From positions 1,426,001-1,490,000 of the forward strand of contig JAUPSS010000001.1 in the NCBI GenBank assembly GCA_040285825.1: 64,000 nt of DNA, read 5' to 3'. Every line of letters begins with the position of its first letter. Positions within the stretch are counted from its first letter, which is position 1. A program made the position numbers and the translations under genes. Under the pieces are notes generated by a model that worked only from the letters and a program-made list of their open reading frames with translations, was not told where the DNA came from and made no database searches. Positions 41,493-52,464 of this stretch are shown here, in pieces. Source of the stretch: Eukaryota sp. TZLM1-RC (Eukaryota; Metamonada: BaSk clade).

Positions 41493-42299
41493 GATACAAT
41501 TAAATTTTGAACTCTCATTATATGTAATATTTGATCCTCAGCAGAGCAACTGTGTGTCAAGTGATCAATTTATGTGCTTTTTTCCATAATTATCCATTAT
41601 TCTGACTATAAAAACACTCAATTGTGGTGATCTTTCATTTCAACTAATCTATATATTGTAACTATATATTCAAAAATAAGAAAACGACAGCCTCACGGAA
41701 ATAAATGAATGTTTCAATTACATCGTAGGTCATACATTGTAACTACAAACGTGAGTCCGAAAAATATAAAAAAACAAAAAAAAACCAATTAGTTCAAGAA
41801 ATATTCAGACAAGAATATTCTGATGGGTCATCCAGTACTTGCTTCAAGTACCTGTTTAAAGTTTAATCCTAACAAAGTTAAACTACCAATCCGGTGTTAG
41901 TCTGAAATATTATTAAATAGCTTCAGTATTGTTTTGCTTATTAGTATTGTGGTCTTAGCTTGCATGCAACCAGAGAAAAAACAATTCATCTATGTAAAAA
42001 ATAACTGTAAGCTAAGGCTAAATACTACCTTCTGGATCTGGAAAGTATCAGGTGTAGCATCACGTGAAAGCCAACATAATTTAATTTGTGTTTGTTTCAT
42101 ATTTTTATTTATTTTTATTTCATATGTTAATTTATTTTTATTTTAATTTTCTGCGTAAAAATAACATTTCATTTACTGTATCTTCCCAAATTCTAGACAT
42201 AGACCATCATCCAGATCTAAACCAAACTGTCTTCGCTGCTTCTCGATTCTAATTTCACCTCTTCTTTAGTGCTTGTGGTGGTTTCAGTGATCATGTAGT
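41493..42299. other. Spacer of the inverted duplication
   Basis: AT-rich; no gene recognised. It contains the 5' flank of copy 1. Confidence 0.35.
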
Positions 42300-42751
42300 G
42301 TGCCAAACGAAGTGATTTGTCGTTGTGGTCAACAAGTCAATTTGAATCATTTATTGAATTGCAAGTTTAGTATTACATATCGCTCAATTGTTCCTGATGC
42401 AGTTAGAAATCAACTTTGTACATGTGCAAACACCACCATATTGAAGGTTTTGGATAACTTTTTTTGAACTGTATTTTATATTTTTTTGGGTAACCGCTTG
42501 CACCTATGTTGTTACCTGGACATGAAGATGATAATGCTTTTGGAAAACATCGTGCTGATTTAATTACACCTGGTTCTGTTATCAAAGTTGTTGCTGTTGT
42601 TACTGTTGATGTTTGTGAAGAATCTCTAGTGGACAATGCTAAAAAAAGAAACCCTACTATATATGTTCTACTGAAAAGTAGCTACGTATCGTGTTTCTAT
42701 CATCCTACTCCATCAAACAACGATTTACAAGATTCTGTAGTCAAAAATTGA
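42300..42751 (+). pseudogene. Family A-like non-LTR retrotransposon, endonuclease fragment
   Basis: The + strand reads VICRCGQQVNLNHLLNCKFS (C-x-C...H-x3-C), then ITYRSIVPDAVRNQL. After a frame break come NAFGKHRADLITPGSVIKVV and AVVTVDVCEESLV, matching the R-x-D...V-D-x-C nuclease core of the copy at 55020-55727. Both flanks are lost. Confidence 0.6.
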
Positions 42752-43047
42752 TGTAAAAAAGAAACAAAATTGATGTGATGTACACCATGCATTAAAGGTG
42801 ATGTGGTTTTAAGATGTTACTTAACAATTGTGAAAAAATGCAACTTTTCGTTTCAAAGAATTTAAACAAAATTGGGCTCCGGATGAACTCAATCAAATGT
42901 GTTTTACTTTCAAAATTCTTCAATAAAAAATTCTTCAATCACAGCAAAAGTTGATGGTATTGAAATTCGGGCCAAATATATTCAACTAATGCTATTCGTT
43001 TTCTGGGTACTCTTCTATGTAATAATGAAAAATTTTAAACAATTTTT
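42752..43047. other. Spacer before RCC1-LRR copy 2
   Basis: AT-rich, with no recognisable coding sequence. A decayed RT-like RFLGTLLCNNE reading near 43000 may be a further retroelement scrap. Confidence 0.3.
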
Positions 43048-45408
43048 ATGTTAATTGTTTTGCCAAAACAAAAAAAAGTGAGGGTCGGGGTCATTCACCC
43101 ATCACATAATCAGAGTAATTACTCAATCAACACCATATCAATGTCCAACCAACAATCATTGTACTCTCCTGACATAGAAATCAGTGGCAAAGATTCATCT
43201 CGTTTAGCTTCCCATTACCAATCCCAATCCCCAGTTTTAACTGAGGTTGATTTTTGTTATGGTATCAACCATTCCTCACAACCTGCTGACCACATTTCTT
43301 CTGCTGAGGAAGATTCATCTCGATCTTCCTTTTACTCTCTTGCGTGTCATCCCATGTCCCAGTCTCCCTTTACTATCCCTCTTTCATTGCGGCAATTGCA
43401 CAGAGTACGTCATGACCATGATAGTTCGGCCGATATACTGCCCGATCGATCGGATTTAGTGGTTGGAGTCAAGTGTATTTCAAGCAGTTATGGCCATAGC
43501 CTCCTCCTTACTTGTTATGGTGAGGTGTTTGGTTGGGGGTATAATAGTTATAGTCAAGTTTTATATAATGGACGGGAAGCAATCAAATCACCAATCAAAA
43601 TACCATTAACTAACATCATTTCTATTTCGGCTGGTTTCAATCACTCCCTTGCCATTTCTTCTGAAGGTAAGTTATATGGTTGGGGTTGGAATAGGTTCAA
43701 TCAAATTAATATGTCCAGCAGTAGTATTCTCCCAATTACTTTAATAAGCATTCCTTTTAATGTTAAGGAAATTTATAATGGGGCTTGTTTTTCATTAGCT
43801 CTGACCCAGGAAGGTCAAGTTATTAAATGGGAAAGTGTTTGTTCTTTTCGATTAATTGAAGAATTAAATAATATTGCCGACATTAGTTCATTTATCGCAA
43901 TTGATTCTATCGGCAATTTTTTCTATTACAGTGGGAGGCGTTTCACCAAGATACCAGTTACTCAGTATTTAACTCCAAGAACACCGTTTAAGGGTTCTGT
44001 TTCATTAGTTCGAGGAGGTTTTCGAAATAAAGATGAAATATTAGTAGTTGATATAAATGGTGATGTATGGCAGTTTATCAATGTTTCTAACAAAGATTCT
44101 TTTAATAACAAACCCATCAAAGTTAAAGGGTTAACTAACATTGTTTCTATTCATTTTTATAGCGGTGTAATTGCTACTATTAATGTTGATGGTAAAGTTT
44201 TTGTGTGGGGTAGTTTAAGCAGAATAAGCGATTTTTATAAAGATTGTGATGAACCAATTTGTCTTGAAGCTTTCACTAATATAGAAGGTATTTCTGTAGG
44301 TGAAAACTTTCTTTTTGCCTACAACAAAAACACTGTTTGGGCTTGGGGAAGGAATGATAAAGGTCAATTAGGTACAGGTGATCTGATTGATCGACCACAA
44401 CCTGTCAAAGTATTTGGTTCTGAAATACTTGGCAGTTTTCAATATCCAAAACAACCTGTGGATAGAATGTTTAGTGGTCTACTTAAGCTTGTTTATTGGG
44501 AATATTTAAATTATTTTACTGAGGCATTTTATGATCCGTCGTATGTTAAAGCAAGGTTTTCTTCCAAATGTGGTATTAGTAAAAGGGTAGCCAAACTTGC
44601 CAAAGAAGTGTTTAATGCTCATTCAATTCAAAATACGATATTTTTAAATGATCCTCAAGATTTAAATTTAAATGAAAATGTTTGTTTTTTGCAATTGCGG
44701 TTAATAACCCACATCCAAAGTTATTCGGGAAATAATACTAGAATTAAACTACTTGATTCTTGCCTTAATGATGTAGCTTTTGATCCACAATTGTTTTCCA
44801 TGTTCCCAAATGTTGAGTTGGTCAAGATCAAGCTTGGTCGAAGGTTGAGAAAAGATAAGTTTAGATTAAATTTGACACATTTATCGAAACTGAAAAGTCT
44901 AGATCTTGATTTTCCGTTCGTTGTAGAACAATTACCCACTTCACTAGTGAAGCTAGTTCTTCAATATGTACATAATGTTTATGATTTAGGCTATCTTACT
45001 TCCTTAAAAGAGTTGGTGGTATCTTGTGATCGTGTTTCAAACAGAATACTATGTGGAGAAATAGGTTTACCTCCGTCCATTGTTAGATTAGAAGCACGGT
45101 TCATCAGTCGTGTAAATGTTGAAATTCAATTACCAAATCTGAAGGAATTGATAATTCATTGTAAAATTGCTCCCAATATCACCGAACAAAACTTTCCTTA
45201 TCTGAAATTCATTCAATTTATTACACTTGATGAAGAAACTCTTTTAAATTCTACCCTGTCTCCAACAAAATTTATTGATCAAGGTTTAATTAAATCTGTT
45301 AAACTAGTCAAGAATGAATATTTAGTAGAATTGTCTTGTTTTCCATGGTGGATTCAGTATCCAGCCAACAGGTATTTCATTGATATCTTCAGCATCATTA
45401 AATTATAG
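43048..45408 (+). CDS. RCC1-repeat plus LRR-like protein, copy 2
   Basis: 786 residues if started at 43048. The first ~24 residues (MLIVLPKQKKVRVGV...) lie outside the duplicated DNA and are probably not original. The shared sequence begins at SNYSINTISM, and the ATG at 43141 (MSNQQSLYSPD) is a safer start. Layout is as in copy 1: Ser-rich leader, RCC1 repeats, helical segment, LRR-like strands. Differences cluster in the first RCC1 blades (SYGHSLLLTCYGEVFGWG versus GHEHTLFLTYSGEVYVWG) and at the extreme C-terminus. The frame is intact, but the promoter may have been lost in the duplication. Confidence 0.8.
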   Translation: MLIVLPKQKKVRVGVIHPSHNQSNYSINTISMSNQQSLYSPDIEISGKDSSRLASHYQSQSPVLTEVDFCYGINHSSQPADHISSAEEDSSRSSFYSLACHPMSQSPFTIPLSLRQLHRVRHDHDSSADILPDRSDLVVGVKCISSSYGHSLLLTCYGEVFGWGYNSYSQVLYNGREAIKSPIKIPLTNIISISAGFNHSLAISSEGKLYGWGWNRFNQINMSSSSILPITLISIPFNVKEIYNGACFSLALTQEGQVIKWESVCSFRLIEELNNIADISSFIAIDSIGNFFYYSGRRFTKIPVTQYLTPRTPFKGSVSLVRGGFRNKDEILVVDINGDVWQFINVSNKDSFNNKPIKVKGLTNIVSIHFYSGVIATINVDGKVFVWGSLSRISDFYKDCDEPICLEAFTNIEGISVGENFLFAYNKNTVWAWGRNDKGQLGTGDLIDRPQPVKVFGSEILGSFQYPKQPVDRMFSGLLKLVYWEYLNYFTEAFYDPSYVKARFSSKCGISKRVAKLAKEVFNAHSIQNTIFLNDPQDLNLNENVCFLQLRLITHIQSYSGNNTRIKLLDSCLNDVAFDPQLFSMFPNVELVKIKLGRRLRKDKFRLNLTHLSKLKSLDLDFPFVVEQLPTSLVKLVLQYVHNVYDLGYLTSLKELVVSCDRVSNRILCGEIGLPPSIVRLEARFISRVNVEIQLPNLKELIIHCKIAPNITEQNFPYLKFIQFITLDEETLLNSTLSPTKFIDQGLIKSVKLVKNEYLVELSCFPWWIQYPANRYFIDIFSIIKL

Positions 45409-45965
45409 TGTTATCCATTGATCGTCTAATTAAAGAAAAATAATAATCTTTTTTTTACTATAATGAATTTCTGAATTTTCCGAATTTCATCATTTGATAA
45501 ATATTGTTTTTAATATTGTACATCGAATGATCTCAATATATTTTACACATTTGGACTGATATTGTTGTTCGATTCAAGAAAAGTTCTATTTATGTTTTTA
45601 CACATCTGCAAAATTCAAATTTCTAAACATTCCATATAACTGGAACGACAAAATGACAATTTGCCCACTACTCTTTTTTTCTCTACAAAATGTCTTCACC
45701 TGTTATCAGTGCTTTTTCGACGTCTCTCCAAATAATGCTTCTTAAAGTTGACGCTAATCCAGTTGCTGATGTTGACAAAGGATTTTTGTTTTCAACGAAG
45801 CTGAAGTGAATTTTTAATTAAGTTTTTTCTTTCAGTATTTGATTGAGAGTTTTCATGATGTAGATTTTGAGAATCAAATACTCAATATGGTATTTTATTA
45901 TTGAATATTGGTGAGTTTCTCAGAAAACATCAATTATTTCGTATATTTTTTAAAAGAACTTTATA
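45409..45965. other. Intergenic
   Basis: AT-rich, no gene recognised. Confidence 0.35.
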
Positions 45966-46270
45966 CTAAGTTTTTATTAAACCAAAAAAAATTATCTCAA
46001 ATTCAATAATCTCGCAACAACCATCGCTATTACTAAACCTACTCACAGCATTTCGTTCATATTCCACACCAATAGCTAAAAGCGCCTTTGAAATCATTGT
46101 TGGAATAGCCTTAAAAACGCAAAAAGCAATTATATTTAACCAGTAAGAAGTGTTTAGTTTTTTGCGAAAAGTATTCTGCAGAATTGTTTTAAAATTTTTA
46201 AAAAAATCCAATCCTGTGGTCCAATACTGCCAAATAGGGAAATAGTAAAAGGTACAAACTGATATTTGAC
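45966..46270 (-). pseudogene. Non-LTR retrotransposon 3' scrap (close to the 55-kb copy)
   Basis: The minus strand reads AIPTMISKALLAIGVEYERN then AVSRFSNSD, nearly the same as the end of the copy at 54660-55740 (SIPTMLSKAFLAIGVEYERN). Upstream, a frameshifted FGSIGPQ-like piece extends it to about 46270. It lacks the catalytic parts. Confidence 0.6.
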
Positions 46271-46439
46271 AAGTTCAACACTACCCAATTATGATAATGG
46301 TCATCGAATTTCTGGGAATACTAAATCTGCTCTTCTGTTATCAAAGGAGTCATCAGTTAAAACTGTGGGATGTGTTCTTCGGGGCCAGTTTCTTCCACAG
46401 GCGTCTTTTCTTTGTCTTCTTCTGATGCAGATTCAACTG

Positions 46440-46690
46440 TTGTGTACTGCCCAGTAGAGCCGTAAATTCACTCAAAAAGATCTATTATCCACAATGCAGT
46501 TCGTGATTGTGTTTATGATCTTTTAAAATGTGCTCAACATCCAGTTCGTTATGAATCACTGTTTGGTAAATTAAATTTCAGTTTGACCCAAAAACGACGT
46601 GACATACAATGTACATGGTATGTTGGAACCGAACTAACTATCTATTGTACTGCCATAGCTCCGTGGAAAATGAAATTAATCCTCAAATGT
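46440..46690 (+). pseudogene. Family C non-LTR retrotransposon fragment
   Basis: Across frames the + strand reads RKFTQKRSIIHNAVRDCVYD, LNFSLTQKRRDIQ and ELTIYCT, collinear with the family C copy at 33220-33420. It is heavily decayed. Confidence 0.5.
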
Positions 46691-47015
46691 GTACTTGCTT
46701 CAACTTCACTTATACGAACCAACTGTAATGACAATCTTTGAGAAATGGCAATCTACTGGTTTCGATACGCATGTTTATTGTATTTCTTTTTCGTTGAAGT
46801 CGTGAGTGTTTACGGGATTTAATTTTCGTCCCTTGAACCATACTGTAATTTGCAACAACACAGCGAAAAGACGCCATTGTGTTATGCCATTCAAGCACTA
46901 TTTAATAATTCTTTCATGGAAAAACATATAAAAACGAAAACTAAGTGTAAACAAATATTAAAAAAGCCACAAAAAACCATTTATTATTCAGAAGTCCGAA
47001 ACTCTTAGCTAAAAT

Positions 47016-47501
47016 CTACATTATTCCACTACGAATCTCAGATACTCTCTTACCCATTGATGACTTGTAAAAGAACGAATGTACCAAACACAAGAGCGAT
47101 CCAAACCCTAACCAGCGGATGACAGAGAAGAGGGCTTTCAACTTGTTATTAACGAACATCGCGAGGACAAAAGAAACGATGAGGACCAGATGTTGTGGGT
47201 AGACTCTGAACTGCCCCATAGTATACAAATGGTGGTGGACAGTCGCTTGAAAGTAGATGAACATCCCGATAGAGAGTCCAAGGAGGGCAAACACGACTGG
47301 GTTCTTGACAATGACAATGATAGTGCAAACGACGAGGAGGAGGACGTAGTTTGACCAGAAGAACTGTACGTTGTTATGTATTATGTTCTTTAGGTTGCCA
47401 TTAGGCCAGTCGAACTTGCGGAAGAAGTCGTGGGGAGAGCGAAGATCCTTCTTCCATTTTGATAGGAAGTGGTTGATATCAGAAAGAAGTGCTTGAGACA
47501 T
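47016..47501 (-). CDS. PRA1: PRA1 family (prenylated Rab acceptor) membrane protein
   Basis: 161 residues from ATG at 47501, typical for the family. The N-terminal cytosolic part carries the RSPHDFFRKFDWPNGNLKNI box, followed by NVQFFWSNYVLL (the family's N-x-x-Y-F..NY signature). Two hydrophobic double-pass segments (VLLLVVCTIIVIV..VVFALLGLSIGMF and LVLIVSFVLAMF..FGSLLCLV) flank a short polar loop. PRA1 proteins sit in ER, Golgi or endosome membranes and bind prenylated Rab GTPases. The gene is intronless and starts ~70 bases downstream of the Fanzor relic on the same strand. I take it as a functional host gene. Confidence 0.85.
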   Translation of the reverse strand: MSQALLSDINHFLSKWKKDLRSPHDFFRKFDWPNGNLKNIIHNNVQFFWSNYVLLLVVCTIIVIVKNPVVFALLGLSIGMFIYFQATVHHHLYTMGQFRVYPQHLVLIVSFVLAMFVNNKLKALFSVIRWLGFGSLLCLVHSFFYKSSMGKRVSEIRSGIM

Positions 47502-47572
47502 CGGCTAATATCACAAAAATGTCAAATAGCAGTAACCCGTTGAGATTACTGGAAGATGAAGATGAAATGATT

Positions 47573-48820
47573 CAAGATCTTTTCAAAACTTGACATCTTT
47601 CATTTCCATTAAGATACTGATTCACAACATGAATCATATTAAGAACATCATTGACATTACGATTCCACGACATCCACACTTCTTGCAAGTGAGTAATCCA
47701 TGTCTAAGGACCGTTGGAGTCTTTGCTCTCCTGTAAGATCTTGGGTTAGGTACTCGATGCTTCTTTACATTTTTCGCCTTCTTTTCCCTCGAGTACACAT
47801 GCATGGCATCGACAACTTGTTCTATATTCGCCCAGCAGCAATAGACGAAAGTTGCGTTTTTTAAACATCTTTCGATAACCAACATTATCTGTAGGTGCTT
47901 GATGTTTAAAATTGGTTTGCTTCCAATCACCCATCACTCCAAAGTTATCTTCAGGTCCTCCAAATTCATTTTCAAATTCATTCATCCATTTTGCTTCAAA
48001 CCTCACTGTGGTCATGAATCTTCGCAGTGTCATGACTCTCAATTCTTTAATAAAGTAAAAAGCTCCAACATGGAGAGAAGAGTGTTTTTTTGCCTAGTTT
48101 AAGATTTCTTCATGTTCTACAGTTTTTTTGAAGATTGTTTTAATTCTTCATGTTCTACAGTTTTTTTTGAAGATTGTTTTAATTCTTCTTCCCATTCATT
48201 TACAGTTTTGTTTTGGTAAATCCATGATTCTTTAGCATCCTTACAGAACTTTTGATGGTCTTTGAATTTTCAGAGTTTCTCATCTTCTTTGAGTAGCAGT
48301 GAGCCTCTTGAAGGTATATTCCTTTAGTGTTGTTTTCTTGTTTTCATTTCGAGGAGGATGATTTTGTTTTGGCACGAAGCCTAGAATCTTTTTTTGTTTT
48401 CTTTTCATTCTGTTAATAAAACCTCTAATTATTCCTTTGTTTTTTTCATGACACCATTCGTTTCATTCTAATCGTGAGTCTGTTGGGGTTGAGTGTGGTT
48501 CAGTTTACTGTTTGGATTTGGGCAACTTAATTTCGTTTCCCAGCCATCAATGGCTCTCTAATGCCGGAGTCAATTACTGCGAAGGTAATATTTATCAGCT
48601 CATCCCGTAGAAAAATCAGTCAAATAAGGAACTTTTTCATCTTGTTCGGGCATATTAAGGCGACTCTTCCCAACTTTTTCTTTTCTTATAATGTGTAAAG
48701 AAGAACTTACAGCATCAATTCTTATGGAAAAATTAAAACAGTGATCTTTTTCTTGAAATCCCTTTCACCTGTTCGAAAAATATATTTGCAATATTGATGT
48801 TAAAATTTTCAATACTCTCT
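47573..48820 (-). pseudogene. Fanzor-like (eukaryotic TnpB-type) RuvC nuclease, decayed
   Basis: Read on the minus strand, in order and across several frames: FNFSIRIDAVSSSLHIIRKE (like the conserved pre-RuvC TDG box), then ITFAVIDSGIREPLMAG (RuvC-I Asp, codon at 48571-48569), a Lys/Glu-rich helical region, LRRFMTTVRFEAKWMNEF, then FGVMGDWKQTNFKHQAPTDN (the GDW box). These are followed by LLLGEYRTSCRCHAC (RuvC-II Glu plus first zinc-ribbon Cys pair), RHGLLTCKKC (second pair) and SWNRNVNDVLNMI (RuvC-III). The last has Asn where Asp is expected in the WNRD motif. Frameshifts and stops make it dead. Functional Fanzors are RNA-guided DNA nucleases carried by transposons. I found no transposon ends or guide-RNA boundary. 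Confidence 0.7.
48108..48184. repeat. Two-copy tandem repeat (38/39 bp) inside the Fanzor relic
   Basis: The unit beginning CTTCATGTTCTACAG occurs at 48108-48145 and 48146-48184, differing by one T in a T run. In the minus frame it duplicates EELKQSSKKTVEH. It is a local duplication after or during decay. Confidence 0.8.
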
Positions 48821-49168
48821 CCAATAGATTCACAATTTCTCGGGTAATTCGATTCATCAGACATCAAAATTCTGTAAATTGCCTGTGTGTTCATGCAAAA
48901 CAAAAATCAGAAAGCATGCTGAGGAATTTACGAGGTCTGAAGTTGAAATCAATTCTTCTTAATTGGATGTAACCTTTTCAAATTTAAGTAGCAAATTGCC
49001 TTAAAAAAACAAAAACAAAGGTCTAAACATTTTAGAGGGTCATCCATCACGATATAATTATTTCTTATGAATTAAACGCAAATCTACATTTACATTGAAT
49101 AATAATAAATGTAGAGGCAAGGTTCTAGCTAACAATAACTGTTTCAATTCATCCATTATCTGGCAAAC
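48821..49168. other. Intergenic
   Basis: AT-rich. The minus strand has a ~50-codon open stretch (CESIGESIENFNINIANIFF) upstream of the Fanzor relic that might be its eroded N-terminus, but I cannot confirm it. Confidence 0.3.
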
Positions 49169-49826
49169 ATGTTTTCCGCTTTTGAAGCTTTTTCCGAATT
49201 AAAAGAAAAATTCCGAGAGATAGATATTGTAGCATATATGGATGACATTTCTGTAATTTCTCCTATTACAATTCTGAAACAAATAGCAACTTTTATTCAA
49301 CAGCGTTATGAAGATATTGGTCTCTCATTGAATATCACCAAATGTTTGATTATTGGCCATGAACCAATTGATTTTTTCATTAATGATGTCAATATCCCCT
49401 TTATCAATTATGATCACTCTGTTTTTCGTTTTTTGGGTTGTTATCTCGAAAATATTGATGAAGTCAAAGGCCAACTTTCGACTCTGTTGACTGTATTTGG
49501 AAATGAATTAGAATCAATAGGAAATATAAATATTGAAAAACATTAGAAATTCTTTTTCCTAAAAATTTGTTATTCTGGAAAACTTACTCCTATTTTGAGA
49601 TCAACATCACCATCAATTTCTTTGGAGTTTTGTCGAATTTTTAATGAACAAAGAACCAATTCTTTAGCAAAATTAATGGAAATTGATGCATCTCAGTTAC
49701 CAAGCCACATTTTTTGTGGTACAAATTGTGGTGGTGTTGATTTTCATAAATCAAGCTACCTTTGTAAAGCTGCCTTTATTGGAGGTGGTACAAATTTTAT
49801 TTATGTATTTGTGAATCGTTTTCCAA
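49169..49826 (+). pseudogene. Non-LTR retrotransposon RT/thumb fragment
   Basis: The + frame reads DIVAYMDDISVISPI (YMDD box), IGLSLNITKCLIIG and FRFLGCYLENIDEV, then a stop (INIEKH-stop), then LRSTSPSISLEFCRIFN, SHIFCGTNCGGVDF and AAFIGGGTNFIYVFVNRFP. This is the palm end, thumb and connector. It breaks off at about 49826, where a second RT copy starts earlier in its own sequence. Both ends are truncated. Confidence 0.7.
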
Positions 49827-51247
49827 TGACTTCAGATGTTCTTTTCAATAGTCAACAACATCAATATATTTTCAATTTGGATTTCAAAAATGCTTTCAAT
49901 TGTGAAACGTAATTGTATTTTTGATGTGCTTCTTCATGATTTTCCTGAACTTTCTGCATATTTTTATTTATTTTATGGAAAAAAATCAGACTTAATTTTT
50001 GACTCCTTTACCCTTGAATCTTCTTCTGGTGTGAAACAAGGTGATCCTCTTGGCCCTTTGCTTTTTTGTTTGGCTATTCATAATATTATTAAAATGACGC
50101 AACAAGATTTCCCTGATTTGCGTATTGTTGCCTATATGGATGTTATTTCTATTATTGGTTCTTTTGAAAGCATTTTTAGGGTCTCTGAAAACATTGTGGC
50201 GAAATACAAAGAAATTGGATTAGCTTTGAACCCATCTAAATGTCTCTTGATTGGTAGAGAAAAATTATTGATGATTGGTGGAGCTCAGATTCCTTTTATC
50301 AATTATGACCAACAAGCTTTTAAGTTTCTTGGATGTTGGCTTGGCAATTTGGATGAAATTTATTTCCAGTTAAACAATTTATTGGAGAAGTTTGACAAGG
50401 ATCTTAGTTTTATTGCTGGATGCGACATTGAGAAACACATCAAATTTCTTATTTCAAAAATTTGTTATTCTGGAAAATTCACTCATATTTTAAGTTCAAC
50501 TCCCCCATCGGTATCTCTCAATTTTTGCAGATCTTTTAACAAACTTCGAGTCAAATTTTTTTCTTCTTTATTAGAAGTAAATGAATCTTTAATTCGAAGT
50601 CATGTATTTTGTTCAGCAGATTTGGGTGGAATTGGATTCACCAAATCTTCGATTCTGTATAAAGCAGCATTTTTGGAAGGTGGTAAAAATTTTGTTTTTG
50701 AATTTTTCCAAAGGTTCCCTTTTGATGTTCATCTGATCAATGGTGAATCAAATTTTTATTTGAATCAACTTCAAATCGAATTAGATATTTTGCCTAGTGA
50801 TATCTGGATTCAGTGTATTTCTCAAAATTTTCAAGAAATTCCCACCGGATCACTTCCAAATTTACGTTTTTGCTTGAAAAAGCTTCAGCACCATCTGGTT
50901 AAATTATATGAAGGCTTGGATTATGAAGTAAGACTTGGCTTGGCCAAAACTAAAAATCCCGCTTTCGGTAATTTTTTAAAGGATATTCGTGATAGTTCAG
51001 CTGCTGCTTTAGTAACTCAAGTTCCCTCTGTTTATGGATTTTTGTTAAAAGACAATGAATGGCTTCTAAACATGCGTTTTCGTTGTTTTCTGTGGCCAAA
51101 CAATTTGCCCAATCATTTAACTTGTAAATGTGGTAAACCTCTTTTGTTTACTCATCTATTGAACTGTAAACATTTCATTACGTTTAGAAGCAAAGTGCAT
51201 AATAACGTAAGGGACCAAATTTATGTAATGTGCAAATCATATCGAGT
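49827..51247 (+). pseudogene. Family A non-LTR retrotransposon, RT to zinc knuckle, cut by an insertion
   Basis: Starts with SDVLFNSQQHQYIFNLDFKN (RT motif A), then a frameshift into a long frame (49836-51269). It has SSGVKQGDPLGPLLFCLAIH, then IVAYMDVISIIGS, where the second catalytic Asp of YMDD is Val. The thumb (FKFLGCWLGNLDEI, SLNFCRSFN), connector (SADLGGIGFTKSSILY) and NPAFGNFLKDIRDSS follow, then knuckle LTCKCGKPLLFTHLLNCKH and RSKVHNNVRDQIYVM. Sequence stops at AATCATATCGAGT (51235-51247), the target site of the next element. The YMDV change and the frameshift mean it is inactive. Confidence 0.75.
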
Positions 51248-51292
51248 TTGTTTTGCAGATTTTTTTTAAATAAATTTAATTTTATTCTAATC

Positions 51293-52417
51293 CTATAAAT
51301 CAACATCTAAAAAATCCATCTCTCCCAAAACAAAAACACTAGATGCAACTCTCTCATAGTGAGATCCAAGAGAAAGCAAAGCATCAGAAACCATCTTCAA
51401 CATCCCCTTAAAAACAGAAAACACAATTCTATTTTGCCAAAACAATCTGTTGAAATTTCTGCCAGTTCTTCTCTTTACAATCACTTCAAAATCATCCAAA
51501 AAACGTAAAGCAGTTGGTGGAAGTGAACCAAAAATGGAAAATACAAATGGATACAAATTGTATTTTGCATGCTGTAGACTGGCCAATTTGGACAAAGGTT
51601 CATTGTATTTTTTGAATTTATAATTTTCAGCATTTGAAAGGGGATTATGAATTTCAGAATTAACAAGCCTTTCATTCGAGGCATTACAAGGATCAACAGA
51701 CATTACATCCAATAAAATGAAGCTTCCATCTAATCCAGGTAATATGACATCACCTCTATTATTCTTATGAAAATCATTTTCAGCATCAAACAGATTTGAC
51801 AACAGAGGTTCCAAGAAGGATTCAATTCAATGAGATTTACACATACAATATAACTGGTCTCTTACAGCATCATGAACCTTGCTTCTAAAAGTAATCAAAT
51901 GTTTACAATTTAACAAATGAGTAGTTGTAATTTCTCGAGAACATTTACAAATTAAATTATGAGGTAAATTATCAGGCCAGATAAAGGAACAAAATCTCAT
52001 ATTCAGAGTCCAAGCAGAATCGGATAAGAGAGTACCATAAACTTGTGGAATTGTTGTTACTAAGGCAGAAGAAGTACTGTCACACATATCGTGTAAAAGA
52101 TTTGCAAAAGCGGGATTCTTTTTCTTGGACAAGCCAAGTCTAACATCAAAATCCAAGCTTTCAAAAATCTTTGACAATTTTTGTTGAAGCTTTTTACAGC
52201 AAAACTGTAAATTAAATAGAGATCGGTTTGGAATTTCTTGAATTGATTGAGGAAAACATTTGGTCCAAATTTGTGGCGGCAATTTTTCAAGTTCACAAGA
52301 TAACTCATACAAATAGGGACTACAATTGGGGACTAACAGATGAGAATCATCAGGAAATCTACGAGAAAATTCATAAATAAAATTTTTGCCACCACCCAAG
52401 AATGCTGATTGACACAA
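51293..52417 (-). pseudogene. Thumb, zinc knuckle and restriction-like endonuclease of the inserted element
   Basis: Two frames in the same register, 52417-51827 and 51814-51293, separated by one TGA that corresponds to the Arg of SHRIES in the copy at 58862. It contains CKCSREITTTHLLNCKH (knuckle), FRSKVHDAVRDQLYCMCKSH, then LEPLLSNLF, RGDVILPGLDGSFILLDVMS (nuclease acidic residues) and WQNRIVFSVFKGMLKMVSDA. It ends GEMDFLDVDL, the equivalent of the GYEDxEF tail. Confidence 0.8.
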
Positions 52418-52464
52418 AATTGAAGATTTAGTAAATCCAATACCCCCAAATTTGCTGAAGAAAA

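Larger units (their letters stand above)
39150..45395. repeat. Head-to-head inverted duplication of the RCC1-LRR gene
   Basis: Arms are about 39150-41453 (minus) and 43114-45395 (plus), separated by ~1.66 kb. Long stretches are identical (for example around CATTTCTTCTGCTGAGGAAG) and the whole arms look highly similar. Homology starts abruptly at AGTAATTACTCAATC on both sides, upstream of the shared N-terminal SNYSINTISM. Confidence 0.85.
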
